Assembly: GCA_963810305.1 (NCBI GenBank)
Contig: CAWEMY010000011.1
Span: 248,001-312,000, forward strand
DNA: 64,000 bases
Source: JACDCA01 sp963810305
GTDB taxonomy: Bacteria; Acidobacteriota; Vicinamibacteria; Vicinamibacterales; 2-12-FULL-66-21
Direction of reading: 5' to 3'
The notes beneath the pieces are model-generated. The model did not search any database, was not told the origin of the DNA, and was given only the letters and a program-made list of their open reading frames with translations. This document shows positions 9,240 to 19,450 of this stretch, in pieces. How positions within the stretch are numbered: position 1 is the stretch's first letter; every line of letters begins with the position of its first letter. Made by a program: the position numbers and the translations under genes.

Positions 9240-10149
9240 CGCGATCCGGATCGACGGGCTCGCGAAATACTACGGGCCGGTCGTGGGGATCGATGACATT
9301 TCGCTGCAGGTCGAACGCGGTGAGGTGTTCGGTTTTCTTGGCGCCAACGGCGCCGGCAAGACCACGACAATCCGCGTGCTGCTCGACTTGCTGCGCCCGT
9401 CGAACGGCAGCGCCGCCATCCTCGGCTTCGACTGCCAGCGTCACAGCCTGCAGGCGCGACATCAGGTCGGCTACCTTCCCGGCGATCTTCCGGTGTATCC
9501 GGACCTCTCCGCAGGCGGTTATCTGAAGTATCTGTCGCGGCTCGATGGCCGCCCGGTTGGCCGGGACTACCTCGCCCAGCTCCTTCGGCGCTTCGACGTC
9601 AGCGACCTGGACCTCCGCCGCCGGCTGCGGGACCAGTCGCACGGGATGAAACAGAAGATCGGCATCATCCAGGCGCTGATGGCCCGGCCACCGGTCGTGA
9701 TCCTCGACGAACCCACCGCCGGTCTCGATCCATTCATGGTCCATGCCTTTCGCGAAGTCGTCGACGAGCTTCGTGGCAGCGGCACGACGGTTTTTCTCTC
9801 CTCACACGTTCTCACTGAAGTGGAAACGACGTGCGATCGAGTCGGCATCATCCGTGGCGGGCGGATCGTGAGTATCACCGGCATCGCCGATCTCAAGGCG
9901 CGGGCACCACGGCGCGTTGTGATCGAGTTCGCGACCTCGGTGAGCTTTCCAGCGGACCTCGACGGGATCACCGCCCGCGAGATCGCACCGGCGCGGTGGG
10001 AGGTCGACGTGGCCGGCTCACTCGAGACACTGATGAAAGCCTTAGCGCCGCTGCCGGTCCGTGACCTTTCGATCGAGCCCTTCAGCCTCGAACAGCACGT
10101 CCTCGCGTTGTACGCATCGTCTGACAACCCTGCTGGAGGCGGTGCATGA
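9220..10149 (+). CDS. ABC transporter ATP-binding protein
   Basis: A 309-residue ATPase of the CcmA/drug-exporter class. Visible motifs are Walker A GANGAGKTTT (~residues 39-48), a degenerate signature QSHGMKQKIGI in place of LSGGQ, Walker B VVILDEPTAGLDP and the H-loop FLSSHV. The C-terminal ~80 residues form the accessory domain seen in two-gene exporters of this class. It energises the permease encoded next, whose ATG overlaps this stop by four bases. The operon context suggests sigma-controlled export during envelope stress; the substrate is not evident. Confidence 0.9.
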   Translation: MTSQATDAIRIDGLAKYYGPVVGIDDISLQVERGEVFGFLGANGAGKTTTIRVLLDLLRPSNGSAAILGFDCQRHSLQARHQVGYLPGDLPVYPDLSAGGYLKYLSRLDGRPVGRDYLAQLLRRFDVSDLDLRRRLRDQSHGMKQKIGIIQALMARPPVVILDEPTAGLDPFMVHAFREVVDELRGSGTTVFLSSHVLTEVETTCDRVGIIRGGRIVSITGIADLKARAPRRVVIEFATSVSFPADLDGITAREIAPARWEVDVAGSLETLMKALAPLPVRDLSIEPFSLEQHVLALYASSDNPAGGGA

Positions 10150-10952
10150 GTCTTGGCGCTTTGATGCTGCGCTCCGCTGTCCAGGCAAAGTACGTGCTCC
10201 TCGGCGGCATCCTGTTGCTGTTTTTCTTTCAGCTCCTCTTGATCGGACAGGCTGCCGAGATCGAACGCTCGAATGCCTTCGGACGGATGGCTGAATTCGT
10301 ACCCGCGTTCCTTCAAAACGGGCTCGGCCAGCAGGCGCTGCTACTGGCCACCTTCAAAGGCACGGTCTCATTCGGCTACTTCCACCCGGTCATCGTCTGC
10401 CTGCTGTCGCTCGTGGCGGTCTACATTGCGACCGAACCGGCGCACGAAGTGGAAAGCGGCCTGGTCGATCTCGTCCTGGCGCGCGCTGTGCCACGACGGC
10501 GGTTGCTGACGCGCTCGCTGTTGCTCTCGTTCGGCAGCGTTGCGGCGATCGCCACATTCATGCTGTGTGGCACGTTCCTCGGCCTCAGTTGGCTGGCATC
10601 GGACGGCTCGTCCGTCGACTCGCGGGTTCTCTTGATCCTGGTCGCGCATCTCGTCGCGGTGGCGTGGTGCTGTGGCGCGATCGGGCTCTTCCTCGGTTCG
10701 ATCTCGAAACGATGGACGACTGCGTTCACCACTGGCGCGCTCATCGTTGTCGTCGGCTATCTCGTGGACTTTCTCGCGATCGGCTGGCCGCCGGCTCGCG
10801 TCATCTCCGGGTTCTTCCCCTTCGACTACTTTCCGGCGCTGGTGATTCTCGCTGGCAATTCAAATCCATGGCGCGACCTTGGCATCCTCGCCACGGCCAC
10901 CGTAGCGTTCGCCGCTCTAGCGTTCTGGAGATTCGAAAAGCGAGACGTGTAA
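10146..10952 (+). CDS. ABC-2 family transporter permease
   Basis: A 268-residue protein with about six membrane helices (e.g. YVLLGGILLLFFFQLLLIGQ, VIVCLLSLVAVYIAT, LLILVAHLVAVAWCCGAIGLFLG). The segment EPAHEVESGLVDLVLARAVPRRRLLTRSLL between helices 2 and 3 is the cytoplasmic coupling region typical of ABC-2 permeases. It pairs with the upstream ATPase through an ATGA overlap and closes the sigma/anti-sigma/exporter operon. Confidence 0.85.
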   Translation: MSLGALMLRSAVQAKYVLLGGILLLFFFQLLLIGQAAEIERSNAFGRMAEFVPAFLQNGLGQQALLLATFKGTVSFGYFHPVIVCLLSLVAVYIATEPAHEVESGLVDLVLARAVPRRRLLTRSLLLSFGSVAAIATFMLCGTFLGLSWLASDGSSVDSRVLLILVAHLVAVAWCCGAIGLFLGSISKRWTTAFTTGALIVVVGYLVDFLAIGWPPARVISGFFPFDYFPALVILAGNSNPWRDLGILATATVAFAALAFWRFEKRDV

Positions 10953-10992
10953 CAGAACGCGTTGCGCAGTGCGCGCCGCGCGGCGCGATCCG

Positions 10993-13547
10993 CTACTTCA
11001 CTGTCCCCCTCGCCCAGTCCCACCCTTCAAGGCCCTTCGCGTTGACGGCCTTCACCGAAATGATGGTTCCGGCGGGAGCCTTCGGCACGTTCGCGGACGG
11101 CTGACTGACCCGGAACTGCTGCGCCTCCGGGTTCGACGGCGGCCCATAGGCGACGATGTAACCGGTCACGCCTTTTTCAGGACTTGGCATCCAGGTTACG
11201 CCGGTTGCGCCGCCTGTGGCGCTCGTTACCTGCACGTCCTGCAATCGGGACGGGCTCGACGCCAGGAGCATCAGCGTTGCCGCCGTCGTCTTGGCGACCT
11301 CGGTGACCAGTTGGTGGTTGATCGTATCGAGCAGGTCGTGCGACTGGTGGTAATGCGGATTTCCGAGGACAGGATACGACCCGATGCCGCCGACGATGTC
11401 GCCGTAAGCCTCGTAGTAGGCGGCGGCGTCGGTGCTTCTGTAGTACAGGGTGTCGTAGGTGATCATGTTGCTGAACTGCATGGCGGCCGCGTGCTGAATG
11501 TCTCGGATCCCGGCGTTCGAATAGCGAATGGTGTTGTCCAGCCGGTGGTCGTTGGCCCAGCCGACCATGTCGTTGTTGAGTGCGCCGACGATCCGGACTT
11601 TGTCCGCCACCGCGCGCCGGACGAATTCACGGCTACCGAGCAACCCAGCTTCTTCTCCAGTGAACGACGCGAAGACGATCGTCGCCGGTTGCGGGCGTCC
11701 GGCGAGAAGGCGGGCCGTCTCCAGCAGCGCCGCCGTCCCCGACGTGTCATCGTCTGCTCCGGGGCCGATCGCGACCGAGTCGTAGTGGCTGCTGACGACG
11801 TAAACCAGCTCGGGGTTGACCGTCCCTTTCAGCGTGGCGATGACGTTTGCCGTCTGCCCGCCGAGAGCACCGCGGCCGGCGAACCACTGGTATTCCGGTT
11901 CGTAGCCGAATGACTTGTACGCCGCCCATAGATACTCCGCCGCGCGTTTGTTCCCCGGACGAGTGATGTGCTTCGAGTCGAAGTCGAAGAGGGCCTTTTC
12001 ATGCGCATAGACGCGGGCAACCGAGGCCTCGTCGGTCGCTCGTTTGACGTCGGCGGAAATCGGCGCGTAGATCCGCCGCGCCTTGGCGCGCAAGCGCCTG
12101 TTCGCCGGCGAGATTCGCGCGCAGCCTGGCGCGCAGATCGTCCCGTGTGACCCGGCGTGTCATGTCGACGAGATAGAGGCCACGTTCGACTGAGATCGTG
12201 TCGCCGTCGCGGTCCGCGACGATCAGAAGCTTTCGTCCGTCCGGCGATGGCACCCAGGCGTACTCAGGCGCGATCGTCCGGACCGTATTGTTGTGGAACA
12301 ACCGTGTGCGTGTGCCCGCATTGACGTCATGAATGTAAGATCGGCGGTGGCGTGCCTCGCCGATCATCCCGAGCACGCGCGTGTCGTCGAGGAAGCGGGG
12401 AAGGATGTCGTGCTGGATCTCCCGCGTCATTCGCGTTTCGACGCTGCCATCGCGATTGACGAGGAAGATCTCCCAGTCCTCCTTCGGCATCATCTGGAAA
12501 GCGACGCGGCCGCCATCGCGCGACAGCGCGGGCGCATCGATACGCTCCGGTCCCTTGCGCGCCACGGTCGCTGACGTCAGGTCGCCGGCCGGCGCGGTCG
12601 CGAGTCGGGTACTCGGCCCCTTCCCGAGTGACATACGCGACAGTGGATCCGTCGGACGAGAGTGCGAGCGACGTCGCGGTGACGGTTGTGGTGGCGCCGG
12701 TGTCGGCCCGCAGGATTCCGAAAGGCCGCGGTGCGCCGGCGTCGCCACGGCCGCCGCCGGCGGTGCGAACGGAATACGTCGCCACCGCGCCGGATGCACT
12801 CACGTCGAGAAACTGCTTGTCCCCTTCGCCTGTCGTGATCGCGCGGGGTGCCGCGCCGTCCGCCACGGTGTAGATCTGCGGCACTGCCCCTTGTTCGCTC
12901 GTGCTCCCTGAGAACAGGACCCCTGCGGACGTAAACGCCAGACCCGTCTTACGCATGTCCGGCGCCGCGAGCTCCGTCTCACGGCCTGATGTGAGATCGC
13001 GGATGACGATTTTCGAGTCGAGCGCGAGTTGCTGGTTGAAAGCTGCGGTGCGCGCCTGGCGCTGCGCCGGCGGGGCGGCGTCAAGCGCCGCCTGGAGCTG
13101 ACTCAGTGCAGATGTCCATTCCGGTTTCAGGTAGGCGAGCTGCTTTCCATCCGGCGAGAACGTCAGCGCGTGACCTTTTAGCTCTGCGATTGATCGTCCG
13201 GGATCTTCCGTGCGAATCACTCGGGTGACTCTTGCCGGCAGCTGACCGGTTTCGAACGACGCGTGCGTGGAATCGGGCGAGAAACGCGGCGCGCCCCCGT
13301 CGGTTGTCAGTTCGACCGTCTTGAAGAGCTCGCCCGTCTGAAGTGCGATTGTTTCCAGCGTTGCGTCATCAACCCCGGGAGAGTCGAGGATCTGGAGGTA
13401 CATGTTGAGCGCCGTGACGTAATCGCCGCGATCCCACGCGAGCGCAGCGGCTTCGAGCGGCGAGTCCGCCGCTCTTCCGGACAACGGCATCCACAGCGCG
13501 GCCATGACGGCCGGCAGCACCATCAGAATCTGCGTTGAACGTCTCAT
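10993..13547 (-). CDS. Secreted TolB-like propeller + M28 zinc aminopeptidase, two frameshifts
   Basis: Three consecutive minus-strand frames form one 850-residue protein. Part 1 (from ATG 13547) has a signal peptide (ILMVLPAVMAALWMPLSGRAA) and TolB/WD-type repeats (FSPDGKQLAYLKPEW). Part 2 continues the repeats (ALSRDGGRVAFQMMPKEDWEIFLVNRDG). Part 3 is an M28 peptidase: SSHYDSVAIGPGADDDTSG, FTGEEAGLLGSREF, NNDMVGW and HYHQSHDLLDTI give the two-zinc ligands, and a short fibronectin-III-like end follows. One-base corrections near 12605 and 12095 restore a continuous reading (GEQALRAKARRIYAP at the second join). Probably a periplasmic or secreted peptide scavenger. The breaks look like insertions in the assembly. 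Confidence 0.75.
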
Positions 13548-13690
13548 GCGAACGCGGAGCATAACACGCCCAACTTCTTGCGTTGCCCGTGCGAATGGGA
13601 GTCCGACCCAATGATTGCGCTGCGCGCTGAATGAGCTGAATGGTAGGAGCCACCAGGCGCATAGTGAGTGCGCCTGGTGGCCTAGTTGCA

Positions 13691-13706
13691 CAGCCCTAAA
13701 GGGCTG
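13691..13706. repeat. CAGCCCTAAAGGGCTG palindromic element, copy 1
   Basis: A 16-base near-palindrome, with CTACG two bases after it. Three further copies lie at 47.92-48.00 kb. Here it sits in the short gap at the 3' end of the low-complexity secreted protein gene. Confidence 0.75.
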
Positions 13707-13736
13707 GCCTACGTGAGCGCCTGGCTCGCGTCTCTG

Positions 13737-15085
13737 TCACTTCTTCTCGAGCAGTTTTCGCAGCTCCGCGATGTGCGTGCGGAGCAGCTCCACCTGCGCT
13801 TTGTCGAGTGTCATCCCGCCGCTTTCGTTCTGGGACTTCAGCAGGGCTTCGATCGCCGCGACGTGAGTCAGTGCGTCGGCTGCCGCCGGCTCGCTCGCGG
13901 GAGCGCCGCAGTGGCTGGCGGGGATGTGGGTTCAGTCGGCGGTAAGGTCGGTTCAGCAGGCTTGGTCGGCGCCGGCGCTGGCGCATCCGGAGTTGCCGCG
14001 GCTGCTGCGCCGCCCCCCGAGGCGCGTTCAAACGCCGCGAGGCTCTTCCGCATCTCGACCAGCTTGTCGCGCACCGGCGGATCCAGCGTCATGCCGCCAC
14101 CGCTCGTGCCGACGGCGCCTTCCGTGCCGGAAGCCGGCGCGGCACCGGTATCGGGTCCGAGAAGCGCCGTCAGGTTCGCTGACACCTTCGCGTAAGCTGC
14201 CGGCCAGTTGCTCTGGGTGGTGATCAACTCGTTGAAGTTGGATATCAGCTGCGCAACCTGGGTTCTTGCGTCGCCGGTCAATTTCCCCGCTTCGGGCAGC
14301 TGCGTCATCTGGCTGAGCGCATTCCGGGCTTCGGTGAGGTGCCGCTTGGCGGCTTCCGCGTCAACCTTCTGCGCCGCCGGAGCGGCTGGCTCGGTCGCCG
14401 GAGGCGCTGACTGCGGCGGCGGTTGCGTCGCCGGTGGTGGCGTCGCCGGCGGTTGCGTCGGTTCGGTCGCCGGTGTCGGTGCGCTCGGTTCGGTTTTCGG
14501 TGTGTCGCCGGCGGTCGGAGCCTGAGTCGACATCGCGGTCGCGAACGCCGTCAGGTGAGTGCGGAATTCGGTCAGCTTCGTACGCGTGGCGTCGTCCAGG
14601 GCGGCGGCGGCCGGCGGCTTCGTGCTCGTCGTTCCGGACGTGCCTGTGGGACTCACCCCGAGTAACTGCGTCACGATCTTATCCATGGCGGCCACTTCGT
14701 TGCCCCAGTTGGCGGTCGCACGCGACACGCGGGTCTGGGTATTGGTCGGACTGGGGGTCTGGGTCACGCCGACAGCGCCGGTGTTGCCGGCAGCGGCCAT
14801 CCCCTCGAGTGTCGTCATGTGCTTCTTCAGTTCGGCGACCTGAGCGCGTGCTCGCGCCGGGAGATTCGCAGTCCCAAGCTCCTCGAGTGTTGTCTTCGCC
14901 TGTCGCAGGTGTTCCTGTGCGGAGCCCTGGCTGGCGGCGGGCGGCTGCGCGGCGTCAGCCGCGGGCGGAGTGGATTGAGTTGCGGGCGGCTGTGTGGCCG
15001 GTGGCGTCTGCGCGGCAGCGGCACCCGGCAGCATCAGCAGGGCCGCGGCGGCTACCGTCACTGTCCAAGTTGCGGAAGATTTCAT
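13737..15085 (-). CDS. Low-complexity secreted protein with repeated helical modules, one frameshift
   Basis: I do not recognise the family. A signal peptide (residues 1-25, ending GAAAAQ) is followed by Pro/Ala/Thr-rich linkers alternating with helical modules of shared pattern: RQAKTTLEELGTANLPARARAQVAELKKHM, LTEARNALSQMTQLPEAGKL and MTLDPPVRDKLVEMRKSLAAFE. The apparent stop at 13868 is premature. After restoring one base in a GCGGC run near 13905, the frame continues SEPAAADALTHVAAIEALLKSQ and GGMTLDKAQVELLRTHIAEL to LLEKK and a stop at 13737, giving another copy of the module. Corrected length 449. Probably an extended periplasmic or surface protein. Confidence 0.6.
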
Positions 15086-15176
15086 TTACTTGCTCCTCTC
15101 TGAGCAGATCCTGTCTTTCGAGTTCATTGAGGAGTCGAAGAGCAAGCGAGGTGCCACGCCAGGACTCGCGAGCTCT

Positions 15177-15226
15177 GCTATGTGCGGAACGCGGGATGCG
15201 GAGATGCGGGATGCGGGATGCAGCGG
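15177..15226. repeat. GCGGGATGCGGGATGC-type repeat
   Basis: Imperfect units of GCGGGATGCGGGATGC, the reverse-strand wording of the CATCCCGCA block at 7.54 kb. It fills much of the 148-base gap between the low-complexity protein and the DedA gene. Confidence 0.65.
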
Positions 15227-15233
15227 TGACGAA

Positions 15234-15920
15234 TTAATTCCTTCTGATCTCCTGTTCTCCTGTTGAGATCGCCCGGCGGTGGCGAACGAATTCGATCACC
15301 ATCGGAAGAATCGACACGAAAATGATGCCCAGCACGACCAACTCGAAGTTCTTCTTTACCACTTCGATGTTACCGAAGAGGTAACCCGCACCCACGCAGA
15401 TCAGAACCCAGAGGACGCCGCCGGCGATGTTGTAGAACCCGAACGTTGTGTAGGTCATCGACGCCGCGCCGGCTACGAACGGGATGAACGTGCGCACGAT
15501 CGGGACGAAGCGGGCGAGGACGATGGCCTTGCCGCCGTGGGTTTCGAAGAAGTCGTGCGCTCGCTCGAGATGGTTGGGATTGAGCAGCCGTTCGAGCTTG
15601 CCGCGGCGACCTTCGGGTTTGAAGACCCGCGGGCCGACATACCTGCCGACGCTGTAGTTCACTGCGTCACCGAGGACGGCGGCGACAACCAGCAGCAGCA
15701 GAACCAGCCGGATATCGAGCGCGCCGGTCGCGGCGATTGCCCCGGTCGCAAACAATAGTGAGTCCCCGGGCAGAAACGGCGTGACGATCAGACCGGTCTC
15801 CGCGAAGATGATCGCGAACAGAAGGCCGTAAACGACGACTCCGTGAGTGTCGACGAACGCGGCGAGGTGGACGTCGAGATTGAGAAACAGGTCGAGCAGT
15901 TCTGCCATGTATTCGAACAT
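15234..15920 (-). CDS. DedA-family (VTT domain) membrane protein
   Basis: A 228-residue membrane protein with typical DedA features: FAETGLIVTPFLPGDSLLFATG near residue 40 and RFVPIVRTFIPFVAGAASMTYTTFGFYNIAGGVLWV near residues 135-170, the conserved loop and helix of the SNARE-associated/VTT domain. Relatives act in undecaprenyl-phosphate or phospholipid translocation and envelope homeostasis. Start at ATG 15920. The last residues, STGEQEIRRN, are encoded by an AACAGGAGAACAGGAGATC stretch that belongs to a local repeat family also seen at 30.66 kb, so the native C-terminus was probably altered by repeat DNA. Confidence 0.88.
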   Translation of the reverse strand: MFEYMAELLDLFLNLDVHLAAFVDTHGVVVYGLLFAIIFAETGLIVTPFLPGDSLLFATGAIAATGALDIRLVLLLLVVAAVLGDAVNYSVGRYVGPRVFKPEGRRGKLERLLNPNHLERAHDFFETHGGKAIVLARFVPIVRTFIPFVAGAASMTYTTFGFYNIAGGVLWVLICVGAGYLFGNIEVVKKNFELVVLGIIFVSILPMVIEFVRHRRAISTGEQEIRRN

Positions 15921-16007
15921 TGTAGTTCGCGTGCCATGTGCGGAACGCATGAGTGCAATGCGAAAGTTATGCGGTTTGCGGCTGGCATCGGGTCGTATTA
16001 TTCGCGC

Positions 16008-16205
16008 ATGTTGAATACCGAAGTTCCTTACACGCGAACTCTGACGCTCGTGCTGCCCGAGTCGGAATGGCGCGCGCTGCGCGACGCGGAACCCGATGCG
16101 GTTGCCTGGCTGCACTCGCAGATCCGGAACCGCCTGATGCCCGGCGAGGAGCGACGGCCGCAGTCGATCCGTTCCGCCGACGCGGCGTGGGACGAAGAGT
16201 ACTGA
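16008..16205 (+). CDS. Small hypothetical protein (65 aa)
   Basis: I do not recognise this protein. It begins MLNTEVPYTRTLTLVLPESEWRALRDAEPDAVAWLHSQI and ends in a charged tail. A TATTAT box lies six bases before ATG 16008, matching the leaderless start pattern of this chromosome, and third positions are GC-rich, so it looks like a real gene. It converges with the LysR gene whose stop lies eight bases downstream. No membrane segment or metal motif is visible. Confidence 0.5.
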   Translation: MLNTEVPYTRTLTLVLPESEWRALRDAEPDAVAWLHSQIRNRLMPGEERRPQSIRSADAAWDEEY

Positions 16206-16213
16206 TGCTGGAG

Positions 16214-17122
16214 CTAACCCGGGGGCGCGAGCTTCAGACGAGGCGTCGTGCGGCGCAGCGCGTCGAACATGTGCTGCACCATCCTCGACACTCTCGCGCC
16301 GCGGACGTAGACCCACCCGGTCTCCCGCACCAACGTCACGCCGGTAATGCGCTTGCACCGGAGGGTGCCGCTGCGCACCTCGCGCGCGAGCGCCTGGTAG
16401 GGCAGGATCGTCAGGCCCATCCCGATCATCGTCAGCGCCTTCAGAATCTCGACGTTCTCGGTTTCCATCACGATGCGCGGCCGGATGCCGTCGCGTTGCA
16501 TCATGTCGTCGATCACGCGCCGGGTGCTCGAGCCGCGTTCGAAGAGGACCCACGGCTGCCCGATGAGATCCGCGGCAGAAACCCGCCGCAGCTTCGCCAG
16601 CTTGTGCGAGGGAGGCATCACCAGCAGTAACTCCTCGCGCATGACCGGTACCTGTGTGAGATCCGCCCCCTCGATCGGCAGCGTCAGCAGGCCCGCGTCA
16701 ATCGCGCCGCTCCTGATCCGCTCCAGAAGCATCGGCGTCGCGCCGGTCGTCAGCTTGACGTCAACATTCGGATGCCGGCGGCGAAACTCCTTCAGCAGTG
16801 CGGGGAAGACGTGGAGGCACACCGTCATCCCGCCACCGAGGTGCAGGGTGCCCGCGAGTGTCTGATGCTGATCGACGATACTGGCGGTCGTCGCACGCAC
16901 ATCGGCAAGGACGCGGCGGCTCAAGTCGAGGAGCGCCGTCCCGGCGGCGGTGAGACGAACCTTGCGGCCGAGACGGATAAACAGAGGTTCGCCCAGTTCC
17001 TCCTCGAGAAGGAGTACCTGCCGGCTGACGGCGGACTGCGAGACGTTCAACGACCGGGCCGCTGCCGTGAAGGATCCCTGTTCGGCAACCGCGCGGACTA
17101 TCTCTAGTTGGCGAATGTCCAA
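16214..17122 (-). CDS. LysR-family transcriptional regulator
   Basis: A 302-residue regulator. The N-terminal winged helix-turn-helix is clear (MDIRQLEIVRAVAEQGSFTAAARSLNVSQSAVSRQVLLLEEELG). The rest is the two-lobed effector domain, with LHLGGGMTVCLHVFPALLKEFRRRHPNVDVKL opening the first lobe and MIGMGLTILPYQAL near the end. No enzyme gene is adjacent in the divergent orientation, so its target and inducer cannot be guessed from context. Length is standard. Confidence 0.9.
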   Translation of the reverse strand: MDIRQLEIVRAVAEQGSFTAAARSLNVSQSAVSRQVLLLEEELGEPLFIRLGRKVRLTAAGTALLDLSRRVLADVRATTASIVDQHQTLAGTLHLGGGMTVCLHVFPALLKEFRRRHPNVDVKLTTGATPMLLERIRSGAIDAGLLTLPIEGADLTQVPVMREELLLVMPPSHKLAKLRRVSAADLIGQPWVLFERGSSTRRVIDDMMQRDGIRPRIVMETENVEILKALTMIGMGLTILPYQALAREVRSGTLRCKRITGVTLVRETGWVYVRGARVSRMVQHMFDALRRTTPRLKLAPPG

Positions 17123-17207
17123 CCCTACAGCTTCACCCGCAGCCCCGCGAGAATGTGAAGGCCGCCGACGGTGTCACGCTCTTCATGAATCGATGTTACA
17201 ACGACGG

Positions 17208-19406
17208 CTACGTACTCGCGGGATACAACCGCTCGAACTCGGGGTCGTCGTGGAGGATCGCGAGATCGGGATCGCGTCGCGCCCAGACGGCGTCCTTGAA
17301 TCCCGCGTCCCAGGCCTTGCGGATTGCGTCGAGCGCTTCAGGCTTGCGCTGGAGCATGCAGAACGTGCACGCGGCATTGTAGAGGACGGTGGGTTCATTC
17401 GGTCGCAGGAGCATGGCAAGGCGCGCCTCGCGCATGGCATCGTCCTCTCGCTCCAGCGACGCGAAGGTGATCGCAAGCTGCATGCGCGCGCGCGCGTCGT
17501 CGGGCACTTCGTTGATATGGGCCTCGAGTGCCTGGACGCGCCGGATGTTCATATTGCGCAGCGCGTCGCTTTTGCCCATCGCCCGCAGGGCGTTGAGGAT
17601 CGGGACGTAAATGTTGTAGTCAGCGCCGCTGACGCGGACCGCTTCGTCGGCGATGTCCGCGATCTCCTGATAATGCCCGGCGGCAAACAGCGCACGGCCG
17701 AGCATGTAGTAAACCCCTTCGCAGTCCGGCTTCTGGGCGATCGCCATCTTCGCTTCGGTCACGGCCTGGTCGTATTGCTTGTTGGCGTAGAACACCCATC
17801 CACGCGCGACGTGTGCTTCGGGCAGCTGTGGCTGCAGAGAGACCGCTCGCTCGGCGGCGTCCCCCGCCCGCTCGATCCAGCCCGAGCCGGAGCCGTGGCG
17901 GTAGTGATGCTGGGCGCAGACGTTGGCAATCCCGGCGTAGGCCAGCGCGAACTTCGGATCGAGGCTGACCGCGCTCTCGAACATCTGCAGCGCGAACTCG
18001 AGATCCTGCTGGGTCAGTCGTCGCGCGTAGCTCTTGCCGCGGAGATAGAGGTCGTAGGCCTGCAGATTCGCGGTCGGCTTGGTTGAAATAGCGGCCTGTT
18101 CCTGCGGGGACAGGGTAATCCGGAGCGCGTCGGCGATCTTGCGTGCGATCTCGTCCTGCACTTCGAACACGTCCTGCAGCTCACGGTCGTAGCGCTCGGA
18201 CCAGAGCGGAAAATCGGTTCGCGTGTCGACCAGCTGTGCGTTGATGCGCAAGCGATTGCCGGCGCGGCGCAGGCTGCCCGCGAGGACGTACGCGGCGCCG
18301 ATCTGCTGGCCGATTTGCGCGGGTGTGACCGGTTTGTCGCGGAAGGCGAGCACTGTCGGACGCGAGAAGGTGTTCAGTCCACGAATCTTCGACAGTTCCG
18401 TGATGATGTCTTCCGTGATGCCGTCCCGGAAGTACTCATCCTCTTTCACACCACTCAGGTTTTCGAAGAAGAGCACCGCGATCGACCGTTCAGCCGCTTT
18501 GGTGCCGGATCTCGGAGAATCGCCGGCTGGGTGGCTGGCTGCCTTCGCCTCCGTTCCAAGGTCGCGCCGGGCACGGATCAGGTCGGTGCGCAGGTCCGTC
18601 GCCGACTGGTAGCGCAGGTCGCGGTCCTTTTCGAGTGCCTTTTCGATGACCCGGCCGAGCGAAGCGGGCAGCGCCTGATTCACCTGGGCGACCGACGGAG
18701 GCTCGCGATTGAGAATCGCGTCGAAGACAACAGCCGACGTGTCCCCCTCGAACGGCAGCCTGCCGGTCGCCATCTGATACAGCACCGTACCGAGCGAGAA
18801 CAGGTCGGTGCGCGCATCGGTGAGTTGACCGCGCGCCTGCTCCGGCGACATGTAAGCGACCGTCCCCATGGTGGTGCCCGGCATCGTCAAGTCCCGCGGG
18901 CCCTGGGTGGGGGATTGCGCGTTGCTTTCCGCCGCGTTGTTGTACTTCGCGAGGCCGAAATCGAGCAGCTTCACCTGGCCCCGCGCGTTGATGAAGATGT
19001 TCGCCGGCTTGATGTCTCGATGGACGATGCCCTTGGCGTGGGCCGACTCGAGCGCGTCCGCGATCTGCACTGCCATGTCAACCAGAGGACCCGCGGCGAT
19101 CGCTCCGGCGGTCATGCGTTGGCCGAGCGTCTGACCTTCGAGCAATTCCATCGCGATGAAGTGCTGGTCCTGCCACTGCTCGATCGCGTAGACCGTGCAG
19201 ATGTGCGGATGGTTCAGGGCGGACGCTGCGCGTGCTTCTCGCTGAAACCGCTCGAGCGCCTGAGGATCCGACGACAGCGCCGGCGGGAGAAACTTCAGCG
19301 CGACATGTCGGCCGAGCTGTGTATCTTCCGCTTCGTAGACGACGCCCATGCCGCCGCTGCCGAGCGCGCGGATGATGCTGTAATGAGAAATGAGAGTACC
19401 GATCAT
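17208..19406 (-). CDS. Ser/Thr protein kinase with FlgO/TolB-N-like and TPR domains
   Basis: A 732-residue protein. The PknB-type kinase domain (residues ~9-275) has the P-loop GSGGMGVVYEA, the catalytic lysine in VALKFLP (Lys38), HRDIKPANIF, DFGLAK and MSPEQARG. A domain beginning SIAVLFFENLSGVKEDEYFRDGITEDIITELSKI follows, as in adenylate-cyclase/TolB-N-type regulators, and then at least five TPR-like helices to the end. No membrane helix is obvious. ATG 19406 was chosen because the kinase fold starts at once and a TATAAT box lies 12 bases upstream. Such kinases are common in Acidobacteriota; its substrates are unknown. Confidence 0.9.
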   Translation of the reverse strand: MIGTLISHYSIIRALGSGGMGVVYEAEDTQLGRHVALKFLPPALSSDPQALERFQREARAASALNHPHICTVYAIEQWQDQHFIAMELLEGQTLGQRMTAGAIAAGPLVDMAVQIADALESAHAKGIVHRDIKPANIFINARGQVKLLDFGLAKYNNAAESNAQSPTQGPRDLTMPGTTMGTVAYMSPEQARGQLTDARTDLFSLGTVLYQMATGRLPFEGDTSAVVFDAILNREPPSVAQVNQALPASLGRVIEKALEKDRDLRYQSATDLRTDLIRARRDLGTEAKAASHPAGDSPRSGTKAAERSIAVLFFENLSGVKEDEYFRDGITEDIITELSKIRGLNTFSRPTVLAFRDKPVTPAQIGQQIGAAYVLAGSLRRAGNRLRINAQLVDTRTDFPLWSERYDRELQDVFEVQDEIARKIADALRITLSPQEQAAISTKPTANLQAYDLYLRGKSYARRLTQQDLEFALQMFESAVSLDPKFALAYAGIANVCAQHHYRHGSGSGWIERAGDAAERAVSLQPQLPEAHVARGWVFYANKQYDQAVTEAKMAIAQKPDCEGVYYMLGRALFAAGHYQEIADIADEAVRVSGADYNIYVPILNALRAMGKSDALRNMNIRRVQALEAHINEVPDDARARMQLAITFASLEREDDAMREARLAMLLRPNEPTVLYNAACTFCMLQRKPEALDAIRKAWDAGFKDAVWARRDPDLAILHDDPEFERLYPAST

Positions 19407-19418
19407 GGGGGAGAACGG

Positions 19419-19424
19419 ATTATA
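19419..19424 (-). promoter_or_regulatory. TATAAT -10 box, near-leaderless kinase mRNA
   Basis: On the minus strand TATAAT ends 12 bases before the kinase ATG. With transcription starting about six bases after the box, the leader would be only a few bases, too short for a ribosome binding site; none is present. Confidence 0.6.
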
Positions 19425-19450
19425 CAGCGCACGTCCGCAGCCCGCGTACC

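Noticed and set aside
10993..13547. Reading the M28/TolB region as three separate small genes
   Set aside because: The pieces abut in order on one strand, the signal peptide is only in the first and the zinc site only in the last; two one-base corrections give one 850-residue protein.
13737..15085. Silk- or collagen-like structural protein in the Pro/Ala/Thr-rich gene
   Set aside because: The repeats are irregular linkers between helical modules rather than a fixed short periodic unit.
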